From Kosakonia sacchari (GTDB lineage Bacteria > Pseudomonadota > Gammaproteobacteria > Enterobacterales > Enterobacteriaceae): a stretch of 64,000 nucleotides of DNA. Within the stretch, counting starts at the first letter, position 1, and the number at the start of each line of letters is the position of its first letter. Shown one piece after another: positions 1-10,800 of this stretch. The stretch is taken from assembly GCA_900109485.1 (NCBI GenBank), contig FOAY01000003.1, positions 242,816 through 306,815 on the forward strand, written 5' to 3'. The notes under the pieces are model-generated. The model worked only from the letters and a program-made list of their open reading frames with translations, had not been told where the DNA came from and ran no database searches. Position numbers and translations under genes: made by a program.

Positions 1-1305
1 ATCTGCATCAGCGTCGGCGTCCGCGTCCGCATCGGAATCAGCATCGGCGTCGGAATCCGCATCAGCATCCGCGTCGGCGTCGGCATCCGCATCTGCATCG
101 GCGTCCGCATCTGAATCGGCATCGGCATCGGCATCGGCATCGGCATCTGCATCAGCGTCTGCATCGGCGTCTGCATCCGCATCGGCGTCAGAGTCGGCAT
201 CTGCATCCGCGTCGGCATCGGCGTCCGCATCCGCGTCGGCATCTGCATCGGCGTCCGCGTCCGCATCGGAATCAGCATCGGCGTCGGAATCTGCGTCCGC
301 GTCGGAGTCGGAGTCTGCATCCGAATCCGCATCGGCGTCTGCATCCGAGTCGGCATCGGCATCGGCATCGGCATCGGCATCAGCGTCTGCATCGGCGTCT
401 GCATCCGCATCGGCGTCAGAGTCTGCATCGGCGTCAGAATCGGCATCGGCATCGGAATCTGCGTCCGAGTCTGCATCAGCATCCGAGTCGGCATCCGAGT
501 CGGCGTCGGCATCCGCGTCGGCATCCGCGTCGGCATCCGCATCGGCATCAGAGTCAGCATCGGCATCCGCATCAGCGTCGGCATCGGAATCTGCGTCAGA
601 GTCGGCGTCTGCATCAGCATCAGCGTCTGCATCGGCATCTGCGTCCGAGTCGGCATCGGCATCAGCGTCGGCGTCGGCATCGGAATCGGAATCGGCGTCA
701 GCATCAGCATCAGCATCGGCGTCTGCATCAGCATCGGCATCAGAATCCGCGTCCGCGTCAGAGTCAGCATCCGCATCCGAGTCTGCATCGGAGTCCGCGT
801 CTGCATCCGCGTCGGCGTCTGAATCGGCATCAGCGTCCGCGTCTGCATCCGCATCAGAATCAGCGTCCGCATCCGCATCCGCATCCGCGTCGGAGTCTGC
901 ATCGGCATCTGCATCTGCATCGGCATCCGCGTCGGCATCCGCATCGGCATCCGCGTCCGCGTCCGCATCCGCGTCCGCATCGGCGTCGGCATCTGAATCG
1001 GCATCGGCATCGGCATCGGCATCGGCATCGGCATCGGCATCGGCGTCGGCGTCTGCATCAGAGTCCGCGTCGGAATCTGCATCAGCATCAGCATCAGCAT
1101 CAGCATCCGCATCCGCGTCGGCATCGGAATCTGCGTCCGCGTCGGAATCCGCGTCGGCATCCGAATCTGCATCAGAGTCGGCATCAGCGTCAGAATCAGC
1201 ATCAGCATCGGCATCGGCATCGGCGTCTGCATCAGAGTCGGCATCCGCATCCGCATCGGCGTCCGCGTCGGCATCGGCGTCGGCGTCAGAATCGGCATCC
1301 GCATT
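1..1305 (-). repeat. Tandem hexamer array encoding (Asp-Ala/Asp-Ser)n
   Basis: About 217 consecutive six-base units, each coding on the minus strand for Asp followed by Ala or, less often, Ser. Synonymous codons vary freely (GAT/GAC; GCA/GCG/GCC/GCT; TCC/TCT/TCA), so the dipeptide pattern is kept by selection on protein as well as by repeat copying. The array continues past position 1. Such a highly acidic, flexible stalk resembles Ser-Asp linkers of surface adhesins. The true copy number may be wrong in short-read assemblies. Confidence 0.95.
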
Positions 1306-1818
1306 CGCGCCAGCGATTTCGGGGCCTTGTTCGGATGCAGGAAGGCCTAATTCTTCACGCTGGGCGTCATCGGGATTATCAATTCCGGCAGTGGGGTATC
1401 CGGCGGTGGGATCAAGGATCTCGCCGGTAAGATCGAGAATGACGTGTGTATGGCTACCGCCTTCCTCGCCACCATCCGGCGCGGCGGGTGTGGCATTGGC
1501 ATTCGGGCCTGCGGCAGGTGCTTCAAGGGTTTGCGTCGGATCCTGCCCGGCGGCAATCGCCTGCTGGATGGCTCCAACGTCCGTGGATGGGGCGTCGGAT
1601 TCTGCGGTTAAAGCAACGTCATGGCTGTCCCAATGGGTATCACGGCCTAAATCGAGGGTTTTTCCATCGGATAAGGTAATCGAAATGGCGCCTTCGGCAC
1701 CCGTATCTATTTGCTCTCCTTCCTGGATTGTGTCGCCTTCAACCAGCAGATGTCTGCTTCCGTCAGGGGAGGTCGCAAAGACTTGTCCTATAACTGTTTT
1801 TACGACCCCGACACTCAT
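1..1818 (-). CDS. Giant LapA/BapA-like surface adhesin, N-terminal part (3' end outside window)
   Basis: The frame is open from the ATG at 1818 to the window edge without a stop (606 codons seen). Residues 1-70 look like the N-terminal retention module of type I-secreted LapA-family adhesins, with the typical sequence [13 protein letters not shown] at 51-63. Residues 101-104 are PAAG, matching the di-alanine motif that LapG cuts. From about residue 172 the protein becomes an uninterrupted run of Asp-Ala and Asp-Ser pairs. An AGAGG ribosome site lies 10 bases before the ATG. The neighbours lapD and lapG are the known regulators of this adhesin class. The secretion genes and the RTX C-terminus are not in the window. 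Family assignment is strong; the exact homologue (BapA, LapA or SiiE type) cannot be fixed from this part. Confidence 0.88.
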   Translation of the reverse strand, partial: MSVGVVKTVIGQVFATSPDGSRHLLVEGDTIQEGEQIDTGAEGAISITLSDGKTLDLGRDTHWDSHDVALTAESDAPSTDVGAIQQAIAAGQDPTQTLEAPAAGPNANATPAAPDGGEEGGSHTHVILDLTGEILDPTAGYPTAGIDNPDDAQREELGLPASEQGPEIAGANADADSDADADADADADADADADSDADADADADADADSDADADSDADSDADADSDADADSDADADADADADADADADSDADSDADADADADADADADADADADSDADADADADADADADADADADADADADADADADSDADADADADADSDADADADADADSDADADADADSDADSDADADSDADADSDADADADADADADADADSDSDADADADADADSDADADADADADADADSDADSDADADADADADSDADADADADADADADADSDADSDADADSDADSDADADSDADADSDADADADADADADADADADADADSDADADADSDADSDSDADADSDADADSDADADADADADADADADADADADADSDADADADADADADADADADADADADSDADADADADADADADADADSDADADSDADADADADAD

Positions 1819-1923
1819 ATAAATTAACCTCTTAAATACGTCAGATCTTTGCCGCTGAATAATCAGAAATGCATTTGTTAAATTAAATAGCCGATGCCCG
1901 AATAATTATATTCGGTATCGAAG

Positions 1924-2131
1924 TCATTATTTCTAAAGCGTTGTTTTAAAGATGGTGATTTTTCCTAAAATAAAATCAATAAGATTTCCAGGGAAATGTG
2001 ATTTTTCCTAATGGTCATCTTATTTTAAGGCTGGAGATTATTCCTAAGATAAAAAAGAAATGTTATTTAAAAGTTATGTGATTTGTCCTAAAAAATAGTA
2101 TTTATTATAAGTTGATGATTATTCTGAAAGT
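1924..2131. promoter_or_regulatory. Array of RcsB-like boxes upstream of the adhesin
   Basis: Five similar direct repeats with core GATTTTTCCTA lie at 1956-1971, 1999-2014, 2035-2050, 2079-2094 and 2116-2131, with a weaker sixth at 1924-1939. Start-to-start spacings are 43, 36, 44 and 37 bases. The core matches the right part of the RcsB/RcsAB box known from flhDC (TAAGATTTTTCCTA, read on this strand). The boxes fill most of the 323-base gap between the adhesin and the 113-residue gene, where no other gene is visible. Binding by RcsB is inference from the motif. Confidence 0.55.
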
Positions 2132-2141
2132 GAAAAGTAAT

Positions 2142-2483
2142 TCAGAAGATCCCCTCATCTTCATCATCGATTAAACGTTCCAGCCCGCTGAGTGTAAGTC
2201 GCGCTTGCGAGCGATTAATCAGTTTGCTTTGCGCGGCTTGCGGCAGGTCGGTAATACTAATAATTCCTTTACTCATCAATACTTCAATAAGGTCCTCCAG
2301 CACACGAACCATTTCAAGATCGCTTTGCTGGAGCCGTTTAAGCGTCTCCTGATGCATGGCATGTATACGAATCCATTCGGTGATTTCTTGCGTATCTTCT
2401 TCGTGCTGTTCCACCATCCCCGCAAATGGCGTGGATTCTACTCGTGTAATGCGTCCTTCAGCATCGCGTTCGATGTAATGCAT
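2142..2483 (-). CDS. Small conserved protein of lapD/lapG loci
   Basis: 113 residues, starting at an ATG preceded by CAGGAG at good spacing. The N-terminus (MHYIERDAEGRITRVESTPF) and an acidic end (LIDDEDEGIF) recall a small protein found beside lapD in pseudomonads and often misannotated as 'tryptophan synthase subunit beta-like'; that link is from memory. No signal peptide, membrane segment or catalytic motif is visible. It follows lapD by 37 bases and is the last gene of the lap regulatory operon before the adhesin. Its role is unknown; a cytoplasmic accessory to the Lap system is the simplest guess. Confidence 0.75.
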   Translation of the reverse strand: MHYIERDAEGRITRVESTPFAGMVEQHEEDTQEITEWIRIHAMHQETLKRLQQSDLEMVRVLEDLIEVLMSKGIISITDLPQAAQSKLINRSQARLTLSGLERLIDDEDEGIF

Positions 2484-2520
2484 GCTTAACTCCTGTTGTA
2501 GTTATGATGTGACTATTAAC

Positions 2521-4458
2521 TTATTGTTTCGACAATAAACCGGGCTCGCCGAAGTAACGACCCATTGCCCCATAGAGACCTATTTTATTGAGTATCGCTA
2601 ATTCTCCGGATGTTTCCACTCGTTCAGCAATAAGCGGAAGATCGATTTGCCGGGTCGCCCAGTACATCGCTTCAATAAAAATTCTCTTGTCTTCTTCTGT
2701 ATCAATAAGATGAATATAGGCACCGTCCACTTTTATCCAGGCCAGTCCCCATTGCGGTAAATTACCTATCAAATTGAATCTACCGCCAAAATGCTGAATA
2801 CCCAGATGGCAACCCACGGCTTTAAGTTTATTAACCACTTCATTGACGCGTTCGGCATGGGGCAATTCATTTTCATCCAGTTCGAGTGTTAAGCGACTGG
2901 CCTGATTCGGCGCATTTTTTAACAGCTGTAATATCGCATCCAGTTTTTCGTCATTCGCTACGCTTTCACCGCTAATGCTCAGCGCCAAAGGGTAGGGGAT
3001 ATTTGTCATTTCACGTAATATTTGTTTAAGCATGACTAAATCCATGCGAAAGCTCAGTGAAAACCGATGAATCCAGGGCATAAAGTGCCCGGCAGGCGTT
3101 AATTCTCCATTATCCTCTTTTATTCGCGCCAGCACTTTATAGTGCAAAATACGCTGTTGATCGTGACAGGAAAATACCGGCTGCGCGAAAAGGATAAACT
3201 TTTCCGCACTCAATACTTTTTCGAGTTTGCTAAGCCACTGGTGATGGTTCTCCTCACCGTAACCCGTTGCTGTTAACCACGGGTCCGCTGCGAAATGTTT
3301 CTCCGTTTCGGCCTCCGCCAGCGCGTGATCGGCCTGCGCCAGCACCGCCTGTGGCGTGTCGCCCGCGCGAAACGTGACATGCGTGAAATAGGCCACGGGC
3401 GAGGTATCGCTCATCCCCGTATCGTTAAGCGCTTTCAGCCGCCGGGACAACGCGTTTTCCAGTTCTGGCGGTAGAAACTCGCCGGTCAGGAGAGCAAATT
3501 CACTGCCGCGGATGCGGGCCAGAAAACCCTTGTTGCGCAGGAAGCGTTTCTGCAGTTCACGCAAAATAGTGGCAATGGATTTCAGGAGTTCATCGGCTTT
3601 TTCGGCGCCGACGCGCTGATTCAATCCGATAAGATCCTGCACCCGCAGCAAAATAAGGTTTCCCTCTTTGCTCTCTTCGTCGCTCAGCAGTGATTGCAGT
3701 TTGATATCAAACGCGCGCCGGTTATTGAGTTCCGTCAGGCTATCGCGATAGGCGGCTTCGCGCAGGGATTCGGTGCGTTCTGCTTGCTCATGAAACAGGG
3801 CTTTCAGTTGCGAAACCATCATATTGCTGGCTTCGACAACACGCATCAGTTCCGGCGTTTTAGGCACATCGGTGACTTTACGAAACTCACGGTGGCAGAT
3901 GGAGTGAGCCTGCTCAACAACGTTATTCAAAGGGCGCAGGCTGCGGTGCAACATGAACATCGCGCACAGGATGCACAGCAAACTGCACAGGCTTAACCAC
4001 AGGAAACTGGCGACCATGTTGTTCCATAATCGGGCCACCGAAAACATCTGGTGGCTGACCACTTCAACACGTGCTGCCTGAATCCAGCCATCCATCACGA
4101 TGGCATCGCCCACGCCTGGCCGCAGCCTCACCAGATGAGTGAACCACCGTGGAACATTGGCGCTTTGCGGCGTGCCTTTTCGCTCAATTAACGTCTTCCC
4201 ACTCTTCACATCGACCAGGCGAATACTGTAGAAATAACCGCTGTCAAAAATGGAATCGACCATCAGCTCAATCACTGCCGGGTCGTCAATATGGCCCGTC
4301 AGCGCAACGCCCAGCGCGGTCGCGGCATCCTGAGCGTGAGAGTTCAACTGATTGCTGTACTGCTCACGTGAGCTTTCAAGCGTGATAACGTAATTTCCGC
4401 ATAAAAGAACCAATGTAAACAGACAGATGCCGATCAGCAGCTGCTTATACAATGACAT
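2521..4458 (-). CDS. lapD: LapD, inner-membrane c-di-GMP receptor (degenerate GGDEF-EAL)
   Basis: 645 residues: N-terminal membrane helix (about 7-27), a periplasmic LapD/MoxY-type domain, a second helix near 155-172, HAMP, then GGDEF and EAL domains. The GGDEF site reads RGSEF (about residue 318) and the EAL site reads KVL (about 440), so both enzyme centres are degenerate, as in known LapD. LapD binds c-di-GMP with its EAL domain and then holds LapG through the periplasmic domain, protecting the adhesin from cleavage. AGGAGA precedes the ATG. It lies 9 bases after lapG. Confidence 0.93.
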   Translation of the reverse strand: MSLYKQLLIGICLFTLVLLCGNYVITLESSREQYSNQLNSHAQDAATALGVALTGHIDDPAVIELMVDSIFDSGYFYSIRLVDVKSGKTLIERKGTPQSANVPRWFTHLVRLRPGVGDAIVMDGWIQAARVEVVSHQMFSVARLWNNMVASFLWLSLCSLLCILCAMFMLHRSLRPLNNVVEQAHSICHREFRKVTDVPKTPELMRVVEASNMMVSQLKALFHEQAERTESLREAAYRDSLTELNNRRAFDIKLQSLLSDEESKEGNLILLRVQDLIGLNQRVGAEKADELLKSIATILRELQKRFLRNKGFLARIRGSEFALLTGEFLPPELENALSRRLKALNDTGMSDTSPVAYFTHVTFRAGDTPQAVLAQADHALAEAETEKHFAADPWLTATGYGEENHHQWLSKLEKVLSAEKFILFAQPVFSCHDQQRILHYKVLARIKEDNGELTPAGHFMPWIHRFSLSFRMDLVMLKQILREMTNIPYPLALSISGESVANDEKLDAILQLLKNAPNQASRLTLELDENELPHAERVNEVVNKLKAVGCHLGIQHFGGRFNLIGNLPQWGLAWIKVDGAYIHLIDTEEDKRIFIEAMYWATRQIDLPLIAERVETSGELAILNKIGLYGAMGRYFGEPGLLSKQ

Positions 4459-4467
4459 GGTAATCTC

Positions 4468-5172
4468 CTATTCTTGAATGACAAATCCTTCCGCACGCAT
4501 TCTTGTGAGAAGATCCTGCCAGCGGGATAACCGCTTACTGTCGCCGACACGTTTATTTCCCCCGGCTCCCGGCAGCCATAACCCCTCGCCGTTAAATGCA
4601 TAAACCGGCAGAAGATCCGGGCGCTGCGTGGCGGGCAAAATCGCGGTATTCAAATTATCCAGCACCAGCGGTATGGCGTCCGGCTTGGCATACCACGTCA
4701 CGACCATATGCGCCTGGTTCAGTTTTATTGCTTTAACATAGGTGATGCGTAACTGGCTGGCAGGTACGCCAATTTCCCGCAATGTGAAATATTTGGCTAA
4801 CGCATAATCCTCGCAGTCGCCTTCACCTTTACGTAAAAATTCAATCGGTGTTGCCCAGTAGTCTTCCTTTCCCCAGACCAGTTTGTCATCGCGAAAAAGC
4901 ATGCGTTGATTAAAAAACTGGTTCACACGATTCAACTTTTCTTTAATCGATTCCTGCGGCGGGTTATTCACCAATAGTGCCCATTGATCAATGCGTTGCT
5001 GAGCCGCGGGCGTCGTTGCGCCATATAACTGCCGGGTGCGGGAATTAATGGCATTGAAATCCCATCCGGCGGCCAATCCGCCGGGAGAAAACAGAAACAC
5101 AAGCAACAACCAGAAGCACAAATATCGCTGCCTGCCGTGGCCTGCTCTGGTTGAGTAGGAGCGCTCGTTCAT
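4468..5172 (-). CDS. lapG: LapG, periplasmic transglutaminase-like cysteine protease
   Basis: 234 residues with an N-terminal hydrophobic export segment (about 17-35). The catalytic triad of the bacterial transglutaminase-like cysteine proteinases is visible as C120 (GEGDCEDYA), H155 (AHMVV) and D172 (LDNLN), with spacing close to that of Pseudomonas LapG. LapG removes the N-terminal retention module of the adhesin at a di-alanine site and so releases biofilm. The adhesin here has PAAG at residues 101-104. Nine bases separate it from the upstream 559-residue gene; no strong ribosome site is seen, so translational coupling is likely. Confidence 0.93.
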   Translation of the reverse strand: MNERSYSTRAGHGRQRYLCFWLLLVFLFSPGGLAAGWDFNAINSRTRQLYGATTPAAQQRIDQWALLVNNPPQESIKEKLNRVNQFFNQRMLFRDDKLVWGKEDYWATPIEFLRKGEGDCEDYALAKYFTLREIGVPASQLRITYVKAIKLNQAHMVVTWYAKPDAIPLVLDNLNTAILPATQRPDLLPVYAFNGEGLWLPGAGGNKRVGDSKRLSRWQDLLTRMRAEGFVIQE

Positions 5173-5181
5173 AAGTCACTA

Positions 5182-6861
5182 CTAAGGGGCAGAATGTTGT
5201 TCAGTATGATGCGCGGCTTGTTGCTGCCAGTATTTTCGATAGGCGATGTAACCTGAAAGATAGTGTTCGACATCATCAATCCTGACCCGATAGCTGTGGT
5301 GGCGAATAAAAAAACTGCCAACGATACGCGATGGATTTTTAAAAAACATCGCCAGTTCCGGCCAAAAAAAACCATTAGCCAGATAGCGGGCGCGAGTTTC
5401 CAGCGCCAGAGAGAATTTTTCAGGATCGTGTTCGTTTAACAAATGCCGGTGCTCAGATTCCGCCAGTCGGGCAATCATTTTTGCCGCCGCCATCATCAGT
5501 TCCAGCAATGTTGGATAGGTTGTGATCCGGTTCAGTACAAAATCAAGATGGCCATGTACGTTGTCAAGGCCAAACTGGTAATAACGTTCAAGCGGACGAT
5601 AGAGTGTCAGCTCATTCACGCAGTAGCTTAACCAGTGATCGTGTGCCTGCCAGTGCCGCTGAGCGATAAAATAATCCATCGCCCGTTCAACGCAGGAAAG
5701 CCAGCGCGGATCGCGGGTAATTCCGTACAGGCGCATCAGCGCAAAGGCGGCTTCGCCATCATAATAGATAATGCGATGCTCAGCTTTTAGTGATAAATCA
5801 GAGGAATGCAAGACATGCACAAAAGCGCCGGTTTGCGGATCCTGCATATAACAAATGCCATTCGCCAGCCGGTTCATCTGCGCAAGATAGCGATTATCGG
5901 CGGTGAGTTCGGTATATTTTGCCATCGCCAGGATGCAAACCGCGTTACCGCCCAGCTTGATTTCATTACCGCTATCGACAAGAAAATCCGCGCTGCTGCC
6001 ATCGGGCAGTTGATAGTTTTGAATCAGTTCATCGCTCAGGTTTTTCAGGGCGCGTTCGATAGCCCTTCGCTGATCATCGTTGCGGCTCACCTCCCAGCCC
6101 TCAAGCAGGGCATAGGTCGAACTGGCGTGGCGTAACGTGTTGTAGGTGGGGATCCGGCGATCAAAACAGGGAAACCAGCCATATTCATACTGGCCGTCAG
6201 GTTTTATCTGGCGCGCCAGATAATCGGTGGCCGACAGGATCATCGTCTCCAGTTCATCCTGCCAGTGCGTTAGCTGACGATAACCTGAGTTTCGCCCCTG
6301 AGATTCAATGGGCAGTCGCGTTTTGCCGTCGGAAAAAAGCGCTCTGGTTTTGAAGCGCCAGATCGGCCGATCCGCCTCCTGCGGCCAGTCAAATCGCGCG
6401 CCAAAACGCTGCCGGGTAAAGTGTGCCAGATTGGCACTATTGGGCGTCGCGACGCCCTGTTTTCCGTTATACAGCAGCGCGTTGGCAGCAATTTCTTGTT
6501 CCAGAACGGCATAGTTAAAGGCGGGATCGAAACTTAAACCCCAACGAAAATAGTTACGTTTGGTCGTCGCCAGCTTCTCCTGCAATGTCTCCCAACGCAG
6601 TTTTTCAACCTGTTCAACGATATCAACGCGCAGCCAGGTCATGTCTGCTTCCCGGATACCACATAACTGTTGCAATACAGCGGCTCCGTTCTGCCATGCT
6701 TCATCGAAACGCTGGCCGCGCCCGCACGCAACCTGCGCACGGCTTTTACCCTCGCTGGCGCTGAAAAAAATAACCCAGCCAGGTGAGGGGGAGGAAAGCG
6801 TGCTAATATCCAGTTGTTCTGCGGCGGGCTGTATATGTGTAAGTAATTGATGAAGCGACAT
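5182..6861 (-). CDS. Unknown 559-residue protein, probable (alpha/alpha) toroid, first gene of the lap operon
   Basis: No named family is recognised. The ATG at 6861 has GGGAG upstream. There is no signal peptide. The first 150 residues look like a separate alpha/beta domain. From about 190 on, repeated helical segments with aromatic and acidic patches ([14 protein letters not shown], the [11 protein letters not shown] region) resemble (alpha/alpha) barrel sugar-processing enzymes such as epimerases or lyases; this is a fold impression only. It is co-directional with lapG (9-base gap) and diverges from the hydrolase and Mur-ligase/CapA genes, so it could belong functionally with either the adhesin or the polymer genes. 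Confidence 0.7.
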   Translation of the reverse strand: MSLHQLLTHIQPAAEQLDISTLSSPSPGWVIFFSASEGKSRAQVACGRGQRFDEAWQNGAAVLQQLCGIREADMTWLRVDIVEQVEKLRWETLQEKLATTKRNYFRWGLSFDPAFNYAVLEQEIAANALLYNGKQGVATPNSANLAHFTRQRFGARFDWPQEADRPIWRFKTRALFSDGKTRLPIESQGRNSGYRQLTHWQDELETMILSATDYLARQIKPDGQYEYGWFPCFDRRIPTYNTLRHASSTYALLEGWEVSRNDDQRRAIERALKNLSDELIQNYQLPDGSSADFLVDSGNEIKLGGNAVCILAMAKYTELTADNRYLAQMNRLANGICYMQDPQTGAFVHVLHSSDLSLKAEHRIIYYDGEAAFALMRLYGITRDPRWLSCVERAMDYFIAQRHWQAHDHWLSYCVNELTLYRPLERYYQFGLDNVHGHLDFVLNRITTYPTLLELMMAAAKMIARLAESEHRHLLNEHDPEKFSLALETRARYLANGFFWPELAMFFKNPSRIVGSFFIRHHSYRVRIDDVEHYLSGYIAYRKYWQQQAAHHTEQHSAP

Positions 6862-6965
6862 TTGGCTCCCCGTTAATTTTTAGCGCCAGCAACATCTATT
6901 CTTAATAATTTCAGGTTTATACCCTGCAATTGTAGCAGCCTATTGTTCTGGTTCTGGGGACAAAT

Positions 6966-7868
6966 ATGTCATTTCAACTGCGTATCGGAATAATCACATT
7001 ATTTTTTTTATCCGTTTCTGTTTATGCAGATATACCCTTGTTATGGAATCAAAAAGCCATTAGCAGTCATTGTCCCATTACCGCTGATGAAGTCTGGGTA
7101 AAATATGATGGCGGAGTTGACTGCATCCGCTATTTTGCAGGTGGAAATATGCAGAATGCACCTCTGGTTGTGGTGGTATTTCTGGGCGATCGCGTGCCTT
7201 TTATCAAGCGCGATCCTGAAACTATTCCGGCAAATACCGCAACGGCACAACGAAAAATTGCACAAAAATTCAGTATACGAACCGGCTTACCGGTCGTTAT
7301 TGTTGCCAGACCAGGAACATACGGTTCCAGCGGTAATCATTATAACCGTCGGCAACGTGCTGAATTTCTGGCGTTAAACGCCACGCTGGACAGGCTGCGC
7401 CAACAATACAATATCGGGCAGTTTATTTTGACTGGCCATAGCGGCGGCGCAACTGCGGCTTCAGCATTATTAACGCTCGGGCGTAATGATATTCGTTGTG
7501 CAATTTTAACTTCAGGGGCATGGGATCTTCTTAATCGGGCAGAAGTGCTGCGTAAAGAACGTGGTGAGCGCAGCGATGCGGGGAAGGATATTACCGGCCT
7601 GGTTAATCCTTATGATCCGCTCTATCACATTGATAATATTCCTCCTGACCCGCAGCGTCAGATTCTGATCATTGGCAATCTTCAGGATCAAATCACCCCC
7701 TTTGAACTTCAGGTTAAATTTGCACGCGCATTGCGTGATAAACATCATCGCGTCGCTTTAATCGAATCGCCTGCATATCCCCCTGAATATCATAATCTTA
7801 AAGGCAACCAAGAGCTAAAGTATGTTAAACAATGCAAATCAGCGGGGATGGCAAAGCGCGGAGCTTGA
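6966..7868 (+). CDS. Secreted alpha/beta hydrolase
   Basis: 300 residues. The first 21 form a clear signal peptide ending VYA-D. The nucleophile elbow is GHSGGA with S159, and LIIGNLQDQITPF may carry the acid; a C-terminal histidine (EYHNLKG) could complete the triad. The product would act in the periplasm or outside on an ester or amide. The last 47 bases overlap the start of the Mur-ligase/CapA fusion in another frame, so the two are probably translated together. The substrate is unknown; a role in trimming or modifying a polymer made by the neighbour is inference. Confidence 0.8.
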   Translation: MSFQLRIGIITLFFLSVSVYADIPLLWNQKAISSHCPITADEVWVKYDGGVDCIRYFAGGNMQNAPLVVVVFLGDRVPFIKRDPETIPANTATAQRKIAQKFSIRTGLPVVIVARPGTYGSSGNHYNRRQRAEFLALNATLDRLRQQYNIGQFILTGHSGGATAASALLTLGRNDIRCAILTSGAWDLLNRAEVLRKERGERSDAGKDITGLVNPYDPLYHIDNIPPDPQRQILIIGNLQDQITPFELQVKFARALRDKHHRVALIESPAYPPEYHNLKGNQELKYVKQCKSAGMAKRGA

Positions 7869-10800
7869 GCGTTTGCTTGGCAGTAAATGGCACGTACAGC
7901 CTGGCGCAGAGTGGCGGGCAGATAATATTGCACTGACCATGGTCGATACCAAAAAAAATAACGGTAAATGTTTATTTATCGCGATGGATGAAAAAACCTG
8001 GCATGCCGGTTCCGGGAATACCGGTATTTATGCGGGCTGGAAAGATACTCATGAAGTATTAAAAAATAATTATCATCACTTCTGTGGCGCAATTGTTCAG
8101 CATCATCTTGCGGAGCTTCCTGACGGGTTTCCGCAAATGGTTGTGGAAAATACCTATGATGTATTACCGATTCTCGCCGATGAAGCACGCCGTCGGATGA
8201 ACGGAAAAATTATCGCTATCACCGGTACGGTAGGGAAATCATCGACAAAAGATTTATTACATATGTTGCTGGCGGAGGAGGGTTCCACGATTGCGACACA
8301 AGGAAACCATAATACCCGAACCGGAACAATGGTAAGCCTTGCACGCTGTATTACCGATCCGCAATATGTGGTGCTGGAAGTGGCTATTTCCGCATTATGG
8401 ATGCAGTCTGGCGGCGCGGGTACGCGAATCAAACCCCATATTGTTATCATCACGGAAATAGGTATGACGCAGGTGGGCCGTTATGTGAAAACATTGCGTG
8501 ATACTGCACGTTTTAAAACACGGTTATGCAATGCGATTTTACCTGGCGGCTATGCGATATTAAATCGTGATATGGATGAATATGATTTTGTGGCTCAGGA
8601 CGCTATTCGCTACGGCGCCCGCGTAATCAGTTATGGTTTTCATCCGCAGGCGGATGTTCCTGTCACGAATTATGCCGCGGAAACAGACCACTCAATAATA
8701 GAAATTTTATTCAACGGCACGGCAATTAAATATCAACTGAATGTGCCGGGAAAAGGCATGGCGAGAAATTCAGTTGCTGCGCTGATTGCCATTCATTTGT
8801 CAGGTGGCGATATCAATAAAGCGGCCGGGCGTATTGCAGATTACCGTAATCATAAAAATAAATTACAAACCGGGACAATGGCGCTGCCCGGCGGCGGTTC
8901 GGTGACGCTGATTGATGATAACTATAACGCCACGCTGACCTCGATGTGCAATGCCTTTGAGGTCGCCTCCCTGTATCAAATGCGTCCTGGGCAACGGCGT
9001 GTTGCGGTTCTCGGGCGGCTGGCAACCCTCGGCGAACTGGCTAAAGAGAGCCATATTGCACTGGCGGAGCCCCTGCTGCGGGCCGGTTTTGATCGGGTCT
9101 GGCTGCATGGCGAAGAGATGCGGGATTTGATGGCAGCGTTGCCTGCCGGACGGGTCAGCGGCCATTTTACCCAGGTTGACGAAATGGCTGAAAGCGTGAT
9201 GGCCGGGCTGAAGGCGGGGGACGTGGTTCTGGTCAAAGGCAGCGTCAGCGATTCTGATTTCCATCATATTGTCAGCCGCATGAAAAGTATCAGCCGTCGT
9301 GCAGCGCCAGCGTTAAAGGCAGGCCAGACGGCGGGTGTGTTGATCAATCTTTCCCGCGGTGAGCAGGTTGTGTCGCGCCATGCTGATGCGGTTTTCGAAC
9401 CCTTACATTTAAGTCATCTGTTACTCATTACGCAACTTGCCGCCCGGCAGAACAAAGACAAGGGCGCGCTGACCACCCCAATCACCGCGAAAACGGTGCC
9501 TGCCGGTATTTTGCAAAAAGGCCCGGCATTGGGGCTGGAAGCGGGGCAAGAGTACAGCGTGAAATGCTTGCTGCAGGCGATGATCATTCACAACGCCAGA
9601 GATGCCGCCGTTAACCTGGCGCACCATCTGGCTGGTGATACGGCGGCGGCGCTTTCGCGCGTGCAGGCGCAGGTAAAGGCGCTGGGGATGGCGCAGACGC
9701 AAATCAGTAATGTGTCGGGGCGGTTGTGGCGGCAACAGCAAACAACGGTGCAGGATATTGCGCGGCTGGTCCGCCATTTTTACCAACATTTCCCTCACTT
9801 TCTGCACTGGTTTGCCGAAAGCGAAATGGTGTCTGGCGAGCGCCTGTACCGCAAGAGCAGCAATATTCAGGCCGCTGGCCGCGCCAGCTACAGTTATAGC
9901 TCCGGCGGTACGCCGCGCTGGGGATTTGCCATTCATCGCCACGGCGGTGAGTTATGGCTGGCCTGTGCCGCCGGTGCAGATGATGCTTTTCATCTCGACT
10001 ATTTGTTGGATGAATTGTTAGCGCAGGCGGAAGGAGAGGCAACGGCGGTTAATGATCAGCAGATCATCACCTTCGATAAAGACGCCATTACGGTGGCGCT
10101 GCTGGGCGACACCTATTGTGGCGAGTGGTACACGCGCCAGCGTCAGCGCCGCGGCATCGATGATGGGCTGCAACGCTATGGTTACGATCACGCGTTCCTC
10201 GGCATCGCGCCGCTACTGGCGGGGAGCGACCTGACGATCGCGAATTTTGAAGCGGCGCTCACCGAGAGCACGCAGGGCACGCTGGCGGGGCGTAAACCCT
10301 TTTGCCTTACCGGCGATCCGCTCGCGACAACGGCGACCTTAAAAAATCACGGCATTGATGCTGTGACGCTGGCAAACAATCATGCGATGGATGCGGGGAT
10401 CGCCGGGCTACGCCGCACACTGGATGCCTTTTCGCAGCAGGGCATATCGACGTTTGGCGCGGGAATGAATGCCGCACAAGCGCATGCGCCATTAACGCTG
10501 GCGATCAACGGCAGGCGTTTTAAATTTTTCAGCGCTTACTGGTTTCGGCAATACATGGAACAGGATTGCGCTTTCTATGCGCATCCGCGCCGCGCGGGCG
10601 TTGCCTGTATCAGTGGCGGATTAACGGAAAAGCTGCGCGCGGAAAAACGCAGCGACGATCCGGCAACGCTGATTGTGCTGGCTCACTGGGGACAAGATTA
10701 TCAATGGACACGCCCACAGCAGCGCCAGCTTGCACAGCGGCTGATGGATGCCGGCGCCGATCTGATTATTGGCTCCGGCCCGCATATTCCCGGCGATATC

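Noticed and set aside
1-1305. CRISPR array or satellite DNA
   Set aside because: No spacers; the hexamers keep one open frame coding Asp-Ala/Asp-Ser and continue a recognisable adhesin.
1391-1822. Forward-strand frame of 143 residues opposite the adhesin start
   Set aside because: It is the shadow of the adhesin N-terminal module; the minus-strand frame shows the retention-module motifs and the ribosome site.
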